Below, in pieces: positions 23,752 through 35,700 of a stretch of DNA of 64,000 nt (the stretch's first letter is position 1; each line of letters begins with the position of its first letter). The position numbers and the translations under genes were made by a program. The DNA is taken from the NCBI RefSeq assembly GCF_900324465.2, contig NC_046625.1, positions 14,424,019 through 14,488,018 of the forward strand. Reading direction: 5' to 3'. Source of the DNA: Anabas testudineus (Eukaryota; Chordata; Actinopteri; Anabantiformes; Anabantidae). Under the pieces are notes generated by a model. The model saw only the letters and a program-made list of their open reading frames with translations, had not been told where the DNA came from and searched no databases.

Positions 23752-26700
23752 TCATGACTGGCCAATCAAAAAGAGTACGTCACAGATAACATGAGAAACC
23801 AGTGAGTTCATTAGGGGAGACACTGATAGGTCGAGGAGTCGGGACTCGTGTAGTGTGAACTCTGAGTGGTTCTCCTCCACCTTGGCTAAGGCGTGTAGAG
23901 CCCGGGCAGCTCGTCGCATCATGTCCGGGCTTGTGGGCTCGAAGTGCATCCCCTGTAGGTGTAGTAGAGAGCTCTGGCTCTGTTGCAGCTGTGTAGCAGC
24001 CAGATTATCCTCTAGGAAGCCCAACAAGTTGCCCACACTACCCTTCTGAACAGCGATTGCTCGGGCCGCAAGAGTATCACCCTGGGCCAGGTTGGCCAGT
24101 AGGACTACGGCCATCTCCCTGCAGACTGCAACCTTCCTGTCTCCGATTAGCCGCACCAAGTTCCCATAGAGCTTCTCCAACCGACTGAATGGCGGAGTGG
24201 CCAAGATGAGGTCCACATTGTTGTCCTGGATGCTTAATTTGCTTAGTGTCTCGAGAACCAGTGTCTGAGGTGACAAAGCACTGTGAGGGCCCAGAGAGGG
24301 GAATGGGTCCTGGGCCTCTGCTGAGGGGCAGACAGCCCAGTGGAGAAGACCGTCCAACAGTGGCAAGCAGATGCTCTCAGGGTAGATGGAGAGGTCCAGC
24401 TGGCCTGAGATGTTCGCCAAAGTGACCAGTGTGTTCTCTCTCAGGAGCTCCAAGCAGTCCCACCACCATTCATCTCTTTGGCCCACTCCCTCGTCAGAAT
24501 CCTCATCTTTCTCGTATGTGAGAGGGGCCTGTTTGCGCTCAGGGTGCCTGTGGTGGAGCAGGATCAGGCGACCCAGAATCAGCAGCAGTCCTGGATGTTT
24601 GGACATCTCATGGTCGTTTCCTGGTACAAAAGAGAGGCTGCGAACAATATTGGAGACACATATGCAGCGGCGGGCTAAAGAATCCTGCCAGTTAGTCAGT
24701 GCAATTAGCGGCCCCTCATCTTTACTGTGAGGCTCATCCTCCAGAATGGTACCAGTCTGCTGTGGCTGCTTGGTTAAAACACTGCTGGATGACAGGACTG
24801 GTCTATTATTCTCTTGGTGACTTTTATCACCTTTCTCAGCCGTCTCCAAATCTGTTTTCCTCTCCTCCTCACAGCCGAGTGAGGGGCTGGTTTTCTCTGA
24901 CACCGTTGCTTTCTCTGAGGAGGATGTCTCTTTTGGCTTTTCTCCTTCATCATCCTGGCACTTCCTTTTCTCTTCGTCCTCAGTGGGCAAACAAATTTCC
25001 CGTATCTCTTCATCTAGGATTCGTCTCTTCAGCAAAACTGGGGGCACGGGTATTCGCTCTCGAGGTTCCAAAAAGTCTTTGTGTGGTTCAAAGTGGGTCT
25101 GGATGTGTTCTGTTGAATCTCCCCCTCCAGCACTCCAATGAAGCAACCCGCTGTCAAACTCTTGCAGCTTGCCATGATTATTGGACTGACCAGCAACAAA
25201 TGGGTCCTTCTTTCGTACCACCTTTACGGGAAACTTGTCAAATTTGCTGGCCTGCTTGGGTCTGTTATGAGCAGACAGGAATTGTGATGAGCTTGTCTGT
25301 TCAGACGAAGAACTCTTACTCTTCCGCTCTTCATCTTGACTGTGAGACTCCGAGCACTGCTCTTGCTCTTCTTTTATGTGAGCTTGCCCCACGGTCACCC
25401 GTTCCTCCTCTTCCTCGTCATCTTCTACCTCCTGTTCCATGTCCTCTGTCCGTGGTTCCTCGTCTTCCGTGTCCCCATTTTGTTTCAAGGCATCAGGATC
25501 TAATAGTGTCCTCTGGCCAGGGTCTCCAACCTCATACTCCCGCAGAATGCCAAAGATTTCAATTAGGCAGCGTCTGAAATACTCAACCACCAACTCTAGT
25601 AGGCCAGGCAACTAAAAAAAAACAAAAGAAAGAAAAAGGAAAATTAGAAAAATGGAAAATTAAACATGATCAAAATGCTTAATGTACTACATTTGAGCAT
25701 CATTAAGGTTCAATGATAAGTCTCACCGTGTTGAGATCAAAAGTAGAAATACTGTTGTCATCATACAGGAGAATGTTGATGGTATCTAAGGCCCATGTAC
25801 TCTCAGCCAATAAACCAGACTTTAATGACATCATGACTCTCCAAGCCTCCGGGGTTCCTGAGAAGTCAAGACAAAAACAACCTTTGCCAAATATTCACTT
25901 ACAACTCTTGATAATGTAGTTAAATGAAGCAATGTTAGGTAAAGCTAGCAATAGTAAATATTGCTAGAAAAACAACACTAAAATGGATTTATACACTGAT
26001 ATTTTCATTATTATTTATATTTGTACTCTTATCATACCGATATCTTTCATGGTGAGCCTCCGACGTGGTTTCAGCACAGGATGGGTAGCTTCTACAGAGC
26101 CTGGGGGAAAAGGCATGTCTCGCCTTATTAGAGGCGACTGCACTGGAGGGGGCACTATGTGAGACGCAGGCACTGGAGGGCCAGCCTTCTGCATCTTCAT
26201 CACTCCGTGCATGTAGGGAGATTTACTAGGTGATGTCCTGCTCTCAATTGGGCGGGGCATGGATGCTGGGCTGGACACTTGTGGAATGTGGTTCTGCACA
26301 CCCTGAGGGGGCTGGTAATTGGACTGTACTGAGCGAGGCATTGGTTGGCCAGGTCCTGCTGGACCATAAGGAGGTTGGCGTGGGCCCATCTGCCCCCCCC
26401 CACGGGCCGTCATGATTCATTCGCTGCTCTGATGTCATCATCTCCTCTGAGCGATTTAAGCCAGGGTAACCAGGTCCCTGGGGTGGGCCTCCAGGGCCAC
26501 CCTGCCGGCTGGGGTAATTCTGGTAATTCATATCTCGCGGTCCTTGCCACATGCCTCCTTGAGGTCCATCAGGGCCAGACTGCATCATCTGGGGTGGCAT
26601 GTTAGACTGAGCATTGGGCCCGGTTGCTCCCTGCATCCGCTCACGACCAAAGGGAAAGGGAAACTGATTGCCTGGGCCAGGTGGACGGCGATCAGAGTTG

Positions 26701-29700
26701 GGATACGGCCCACTCCCACTGTACTGATTGTATGGCTCCTGCGGTCCTGAAGAGGGTGCAGAGGCACCTCCTTGCTGTTGCTGCGGTGGTTGCTGTCCAC
26801 CAGGGAAAGGCCCACTGTACTCTGTCTCATGACGTTTTGATGGAGGATAACCACCCTCCACAGGACGCTTATAACTCTATAAATGAAAGTACAAACCGAC
26901 ATCATTTCATATCCTATTTCTGAAGTAACGTTTCAAATCTGTTCATAAAACAATATATTCCTTTTTAAAAACCTTAAATATTACGACAGCAACTCAACAA
27001 ACAAAAACGTAAATATATTTTACATCAATTGAAGTAATGGTTAGAATGTGTAAGTATAGAGCACATCCATCATTTACCTGTTGTTGTGGGTACATTCCAG
27101 GCTGCTGATTTGGGTATGAACCAGTAGGGGGTGTTCCTTGTCCAGGATACTGATTTCCATAGGAATCAAGCCTGCAAACATTATGCTTGTCAGTTAGAGC
27201 ATGAAAATATTAAGCATCTCCCACTAACCTCACATAAGTCAAGCCCAACACAGACATGCAGTTAACGCTGACAAACGGTGATGAATGTAAGACCAAAACG
27301 ACATCCAGCATTAAGGCTTTATATTTATTAGACGTAGTATTCAATCTCTATTACGTATTGATGCAATTCATTATTTTTCATCCAATGTAAAAATTGTTTA
27401 AAATGTAAATGTTAAGTAAGAATGCCTAATCCTCTTGCCCTTTGACAGCTGGAATTGGCTCCAGCACTCCTGTGAGCCTTAAGAGGAAAAGCAGTTGGGC
27501 TGATGGATGGATGGGTGGATAGATTGAATGCCTAACCCCTTTTGGTAACTGTGATCCTTAATGGTTTGTAATTAATAGGGCCCCCAGGCAAATTGAATTT
27601 GAACATGTTAAAGTACTCTACAATCACTGCAATACACAAAAGCAATACAAGCTATTTATTTTTACATAACTCCAACTTTAAATCTAAGAAACTTTGCCAT
27701 GGGAACTGACCGTGGCTGCTGTGGTGGAAAGCGATTTGGTGAATACATCCCCGTGTCGGCATTGGCAGGCATCATAGGGTTTGGCTGAGGAGCCCCGGAT
27801 CCCATGTTGCCCTCTGGGCCCATTCCATGCTCCGATCTGTGGAAATCATAATAGACATGACAGGATTTTTTTGTACTATCCTTCCTATTTATTGCAACTA
27901 CAATTACACACTTGGTTGTAATAATATCAGCAAATATGCTGTTCACTTTTTTTATTTCCAAACAAGTGCATGTGGGAAACCACTTTTAAGACTTAGATCG
28001 TTAAAAACACCGACACGAGTGACAAAGAATTTACCAATTTGCCATTTACAAAAATAGTGCTATTAGTGAGGCTTGGAGAAACAGACTCCAGTTTTTTAAG
28101 TGTCTCAACTTGCCTAATTAAACTACAATCACTAAACCTGTACCCTGAATATTAGATGCAGGCTTCAAGGTTTAATTTTGCAAATTAGAGCAGCACAAAT
28201 CAACTGCACAAGTACGTTTTCTGTCACAAACCAAAATAACAGCATCAACAGCAACACAGCAGAATTTAAATCAATGAATAATACGATTCAATATTGATGG
28301 TTATTCTATGGGTTGGGATGGGCAGTCACAACATACTGTAGGTAAAACATAACATGTACCTTTTTCAAAAAATGTCAACATTTCTTACTGAATTTGAAGT
28401 TACAAACTACCTATTTGAACATAATCCCATCATCAGCTAAAAGCGCAACTATGCGAAAAAGAAGCCAGTTAATACCTGCCTTTCTTTAATTAAACAAATA
28501 AATTCACTCCTGAAAATGATTAGACTTGTCTGGCATGCATGGGAATGTTGATGTTTGCATTAATCACATATGTTCAATGACCTTGAAAATGTCATTTTCC
28601 ATTTAGAAGTTCTTACCTCCTGTCGTAGCCTGGTCCATAAGGATATGGCTGTCTAGGCCCCATTGGCATTGTGCCCATGGCCCCGGGTGGTCCTCTGTTG
28701 AATGAAGGGTGCTGCTGTTGCTGTTGTTGTGGTGGTTGCTGCTGTTGTTGGTCACCCACGCTGCTGTTAGGGCCCTGGTTCGCAGGTAGAAACTGCTCCC
28801 CGACTGGAAATGCATTCATACATAAAAGAGATTTGACTGCCAATTTGTGGAATTAAAAGTATTTTCATTTCAAGGATCACATGATCAATGCCTACCTTTC
28901 CTCATGTTACCAAAGGGGTCCTTGTTGGGTTCGTATGTGCCCATGCGCCCTTGCATGTCCGGTGTGTTCATGCCAGACTGGTAGGCAGAGTTTGGCGTCA
29001 TGTTCTTTCTGGGGAAAGCAGGGTCACTTCCTTCAGAGAAAGGGTCCTGCAGGTTAACACTGCTCCTGGAAGAGAAGCATTGATGAGAAGGAGAAATTAA
29101 GAGTAAATGGGAAGAAAAGATATAAAAAATGTATAATATATTTTAGATTTTAAAAATATTTTAAAAATATTAAACAAAAATATTAAACATAAGTCACCTG
29201 GGCACAGGTGGCATAGGGGGCATCTGGGTATGAGGAGTAGAAGCTGGAGTTGGAGGTTTTAAATCCCCCCCTTCAGCCATGGAGCTGCTGGTGGACTGGG
29301 GTGTCTGAGGACCCTGCAGAGAACCTGACCCAGCTGTGGAGCAGAGGGACGCTTCAGTTTGAAATAAGAGAGGAGCAGACAGATACAGTATATGACTTTA
29401 ATGACAAACAAAGGCCAACAGTTATTTATTTTGATTGTTGTGCATGGATCTGGATGACTGAATAGAGGCAGTTGAAAAAAGGGTAATACAAATCTAACCT
29501 GGAGAGGGTGGCTGGACCTTAGCAGATTGGTTCTTTTTGTTGTCTGAAAAAATCTCAGGAGGAGGATCCTCACCACGCTCAATTTTGCACTCAAAGGCAT
29601 ACAGACACTGGATATACTGTTTCTTCAAAGAACTGGCAGCACTGCTGGATGTGCCCACATTCAGAGTCGTAGCCAGATCACGCCATTTCTTATTCTTATT

Positions 29701-32700
29701 CACCTGAGAGACACACATAATGAGATATAAGTTAAAAAGAGAAAGACAACAAGTCATATATGTAGTTTGAAATTAATCCTTTGTAAAAGCCATATTAACC
29801 TGTGTCATGCCTCCGATCTCTTTAACTGATATATATAGACGGTAGAGGTCTAAGGGTTTGCGTCCTACAGCAGGCAGGTTGGTCATGTCCATGGCTTTCT
29901 CTTCAATGAAGGCCAAATAACGATCCACCCACATCTTCCTGTCAGGCTCAGGTCCCAACTCATACAGGCGTGTTATCTTTTCACTGGTTGTCGTAGATGA
30001 GTTGGACTTCTGTTGTGCATATCAAATGAGAAACCAATCTTAAAACAGAATGGAAATTCTGGAAATGTATGAAAGATGGTATTTGTTGTGTTCCGTCTTT
30101 CAAAAATATTGTTTTTACAACACACAGCTGGCAGGCTACCTTAGATTTGGATTCTGGTTTGGGTGTTCCACTTCCATCTACTTTGTTGTTCATCTTATTG
30201 TTCATCTCTGGACTAGGGGCCATCCCTAGAGAAATAAAATAGATGGAATTAGCTGTGAAATGATCACACTAAAGAGAATAAAGCTAGGTGCATTTATCTT
30301 TGGAAATCTTACCACTTGAGTTATTGGCCATGTTTGTCCCCATGGGATAAGGTGATGCACCTTGAGTGTTCATCATTCCTGGTATGTTGTTCATGGGAGG
30401 GCCATATGGTGGACCAGAGCCCATCATGCCCGGAGACATATTGGGGTAACCAGGCATCCTAGATGAAGAATAAAATGGGTGAGCATTTAATATTCATAGG
30501 ATTGACTGCATTAAACAGTGTTATCTTCTATCGATGCTTGAGTGAGTTAACTCAACTAGAACTATTAAAATAACGGTCATCATAAACCAACCTGTTGTGC
30601 ATGGAATTAGTGGCTGGGTGCTGCAAGGCTGCGGGGTCCTGGGGTTTTCTGTTCATGCCTGGAGGAGGACACATTCCTGAGCCTACCTGGGGTGGAATGT
30701 TGCCCATGTTAGGAGACATGTTGGGGCCCATGTTGGGGCCCATGTTGGGACCAATATTGGGGCCATAGGGACGTGCACCCATCTGATTATGAGGCATCCT
30801 TCCTGGAGGCATGCCTGCATATGGTGGCCCCCCACCCTGTCCTGCCATGGGGTTCATTGGACCCATGCCTGGCCCAGGGTAGTTGGCATTGGGCATGTTG
30901 CCATATCCAGGTTGTCGGGGATAACCTAAAGACCACATGACCAAAATTAATCAGTTGCTGTACACTGGCCTGTCGGAGAGAAGACACGTTAGCGAAACTC
31001 AGAATAGTTGAGTCTTTCCTAAGGAGCTGTGCGAAGCAGACTTTTTCCCCTACAGTGTGCTAGCAGAACTGTGCACCCTGAGCAACAAGCCTTCGTCACA
31101 GTCTCGGCTCTGCTGACAGGAGGCTCTGCTACGTCAGCTGACTCTCTGCTCCACAGTTATAAATAGCTGCAACAGAGTCAGAGGGAGGGACCAACGATAA
31201 CATGGTATTCCTATGAGGCGGAAAGATAAGTTTTATACGTTTGTCTAATGGGAAATGTACACGGGAGAATAGGTCAGAGGTAGAAAGTAAATTAAGTGGG
31301 AACAACACCTAAGTGAAAATTCCTAAACTCTATCTCTAGGGGCCATTTCACTGAATATTTTCACAAGGTAAAAGCAAGAAACATCATTCTTAACCACAGA
31401 ATGGGGTTCACATAACCAAAGATCAAAACTACTGTTCATCTGATGTTTCCATTGTAAACACACTTCGAGCAGTGTGTAAGTGGTTATAAGCAGCTTTGCA
31501 TGGATTCCTGACAGGTAAATCTGAGGATGCCTCTGATTACAGGTAACCAATTTGGTGATTAGTTCACTGCAATTAATTGATGGTGAACTATCAAACTAAC
31601 TCAACCATGAATCCGAAGGACTACTGTACACTAATGAAGTCATAGCCAAAATGTCTGTGCACTTTGCCCCTGTGCTGGTGTATGGCAATCAACTAAATGT
31701 ATCTGTGCAAATCTGCTTATTCAATTAACCTTTTCACATAACAAAGCTGTAAGTCACCATCTTCAAATTTCAAGCTAACAGTCAAAAGTACACACCTTGG
31801 GGGCCATATTGTCCTCCCTGCTGTCCGTAACCACCCATAGAGTTGTTCTGCTGATATGGACCCATCCCAGGATGCATCTGTCCCCCTGAGGACTGGCGTG
31901 GTGAGAGTGCAGAGGCTGACTGGGGTGAGCCATAAGGGGGCATCTGAGGGTTTCTCTGCATAAAACCTGAAAGAAAGCAGGAGGTGAAGATGAAGACAAT
32001 GTTCAGATAGTCCAGCAAACATTCCTGACATTGATCTCTGAATACTTCATACTGCGACATACCTCTGTCCTGGGCCATAGGGGATTGGCTCATTGCAGGG
32101 TGTAGGCTCCCATCTGACTGCACACTTGCTGGCCTGGGAGGCATCTGGGTCCCTAAACAGCAATATTTAACTTAAAGTCAGGATGAGCGCAAAAAAGTAC
32201 AAAGTAATGAGTTTTAAGGCATCACTTTGAAGTTAGTAAAAGTACTCTCAGCTGATAAAACTGAAAAGAGTGTGAATCCACTTATCTTCCTGACAGGTGC
32301 GTTTTGAGTCAGGTGAGCATTACTCTGCACTTATCTAAGCTTATTTGAGTGACAAAAAGCAATCAACCAACTAAATTTGTGGTTGACAAAAAGGCTATTC
32401 TGGTCCACAAAGGAGCATGTTTCATTTTCAAACTCTTGCAAGATACCATTTAATAAATTACATAATTTACCTCAACAGGGATACCAGAACAACAAACACA
32501 AATATGGTTGGCTCAGTTTTTAGTCAGCCAGCCATTTAAAACTTTGTCACTGAGGTGACTGAAGAAACCAAATATGTATCAGACTGAGCTTTGAGGAAGG
32601 GTTTGATTGCAGTACATTGTTAAAGTTAATAGTTGCTAAACAGAGAGCATTATGTGGTTTTAAACAAAATTTAAAGAAAAACTTAGAGTATAAGTTGCTA

Positions 32701-35700
32701 TAAAATACAAATTTCTTGTGAAATCGGCACAGAAATGCCAACATGATCAAAAGCCAAACTAATTTGCCACAATGATACCTTCTAATGCTTCAAGATACAA
32801 TGGCTGGTAATTTGACAATATCTGGATAACAAATATCAGATCTGTTACTGATCGTATTTCTCGTGCCGGTGTGTGAGGAGGGATCAGCCCACCTGGCATG
32901 TTGGCAGGTGACAGCGGTCCTGTTCGGGGTGTGCTGGCACTGGCAGGGGAGCCAGCTGGGGAAGGTGAGGGCCCTCGGATGCCTGGCAGGTGGGGAGATG
33001 TGTGAGGAGAAAAGGGTGACTGGGCCGGGTTACTCTGCTCACCCTGGCTGCTTGAGACACCTGATGTGCTCACACCGGGACTCAGTGCACCTTCAGTACC
33101 TGTAGGTAGATCATCAATGGACCCTGACAGGTCCTGAAAAGACATGCAGGAAAGACAGACTCAACAAACACGGCCCAACAGTAAAACATCAAACACTGTT
33201 TATTTGATATACTGGCTGTAGTATTTGCATGTTTCAGGTTCTTGTGTGTGTTAAGATACCAGTGGCACACATTCGAATACTCCACACACACAGACCCAGA
33301 GGCCTTTGTCCTTATTTATCTTTTTCAAAATAAAAATGAGTGCGCATTAGTGCAGTGAGTTGTCATGGTTACCAAGGTTTGTAGGATGTGAGCTGAGTCA
33401 GCATGTAGCAGCAGCCTTGCCATGTGATTTCAACACACAAACAAACTCCTTTTATTCAATTCTAACGTACACATTTGCACAGCTCCTTTCCAACACTCAT
33501 TTGCTACATAGCAATCTCTCAACCACCACAAACATGCAGCAGCACACAGAATCTAAAACCAAGTGAATAACCAATTGCAATAAGCTTTCAAAGCAACACA
33601 AAAGAAATTAAATTTCACACATGAAAAGTTGCAATGAAAAAAGGCAACATATCCTAATAGAGGGTACAAAAGACAAATAGGGAACATGAGTTGGGTCTAG
33701 ACCGTCGTGGGACAGGTTAGTTTTTGTTGCAATGTAAATCCTATCTAAAAAAGACATGTTCCAGTAGAGAAAACAAGCTCAACTGACCGGAAGGCTGGAG
33801 GGTCGGCCTTGACTGTCCTCTGAGCCAGATTTAGGCTGAGTAGATGGAGGGGCACTGGACTGAAATGAGTCCTGGGATACCTCCTAAAAGACAACAGAAT
33901 GAGTTTACGTGTACACTCAAAGAAAGATAATTAGGTATGATGAATACGAGCCCAGACTGTGGGTAATACCTGTGGTTGTGGAGGAGGAGGAAAGCGCTGA
34001 TAAGGTGACTGTTGTGCTTGCTGCTGCTGAGGGTTCTGTGGGTATGCTGCAGGCTGGCTTTGTGGATGTTGGCTGTGTCCTGGTGGCTGCTGAGGAGGCT
34101 GAGACTGTGCCTGCTGTTGCTGCAAGGGAGGCTGCTGAGGGCCCTGTGAGGATCCTGGGTAGTTAGATTGGCCCTGTGATCCAGGGGGCGCCTGAGAACT
34201 TGGCTGCTGCGGGGCCTGACCTGGAGGACCTTGCTGCTGTGCGTAGGGAGAGTGGCCAGACTGTGGGGCTGAGGCTTGAGAATAAGGTGGCTGAGATTGT
34301 GGCGGGCCTTGCGATGATCCTGGCAGTGGCCCCTGGGACTGGGGTGGCATGTGAGGCTGCTGATAGGGTGGCCCACCCTGGGCATGAGGAGCAGAAGAAG
34401 GTGGAGGATGGGGTTGCCCTGGATAAGGCGTCTGGCCTGGTTGTCCCGACGGAGGCTGGGAATATGTGGTTTGCTGCTGGCTTGGGTGAGAAGCCTGACC
34501 AGGCTGGCCATAATATGGTGCCTGGCCCTGAGAGCTATAGCCTCCTGGTCCCTGTTGTCCATAAGATCCCATCTAAGCAGATTACACAAACACACAACAT
34601 TTCACACAACTGAAGAAAACACCAATACTGATACAAGCATCAAATTAAGACAGTGCACTTTACTGGTGATAAATGCAAATCATGTGAAATACCTGTGGAC
34701 CATAAGGCATGCTTCCCATGCCTCCTTGGGTACGTCCTTGCATTCCCACTGGGTATCGCTGAGGACCTGGGGGGCCATAACCCTGACCAGGGTAACCAGG
34801 TCCCTGTTGTGAACCTGTGGGAGGACCCTGCTGCGACTGCTGACTGTATGGACTTCCTGCTCCGTATGGTTGACTTCTCATTTTACCCATTGGGTCCATA
34901 GGAGCAGGTGGCTGGATAGGGCAAAAAATATTAATTAAGTCAACAAGCTAATAATGTAGGAGGAATCTAAACAACAACTGCTACAACTTACATGCAGGTA
35001 TCCACACAGATATGACTTATTTAAACCATTAGCTATTTCTTCCTTGTGTCCATAAATACTTGGCTGCTGTGTGCAACTTCCAGGGGACTATAAGTGTAAA
35101 AACATACTTCAGTGCACGAGGAATCTGCTTTTTTCACCTTATTTCCCACGGTCATTAACCTGATTTTTTTCACCTCACTTTGCTATAGTTTGGGAAGTCA
35201 ACAGAGCTATATATATCTACTTTCGAATGGAGGGCAGCCTGCCCAATCTTAAACATATCCCAGCTGTGCTCCTGTTTTGAGCTTGGTCCAAGTAGCTTTC
35301 TCCCCAGAGAAGGGAGTTTGGCTCTGGATGAATGACACTAGAAATGAAGGAAGTACTTTCACAACAGCCAGGGAGAGTCTAAAATGTACAAGAACATACT
35401 CAATCTATAACCCAACAGTAAGAAGGGATATTCTTCAGGTCAACATTCAGTGTGATGTTCAAATGATCAACCCCTTCCACACTTGTTGAGACTTACATTT
35501 GAGGCCCGGTTACTCATTTCCATCACTAAAACATTTGGCACTAAAAGGTCAAGAATTTAATGATAAATTCAACAAATTAAGATCTACTTGAAAACCAAAA
35601 GAACACCCTTATGCCAAGTCTTGTGAATTCCCACATGTGCACTGAAGAGTCCCCTCAGCTGAACAACAGCCCTTGACAAACGGTATGCAAAATGCTTTAG

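Noticed and set aside
24699-25577. A 292-codon open frame on the plus strand
   Set aside because: It lies wholly antisense to arid1a exon 20, which is strongly conserved with human ARID1A. The plus-strand product has no recognisable family and its openness follows from the codon bias of the real gene.
30700-30770. Short direct repeats that could be taken for a CRISPR-like array
   Set aside because: A 12-base unit without spacers inside a coding exon of arid1a; it encodes a protein repeat.
34176-34812. Plus-strand frames of 145-153 codons
   Set aside because: Antisense shadows of the Gln/Pro-rich arid1a exons 2 and 3.
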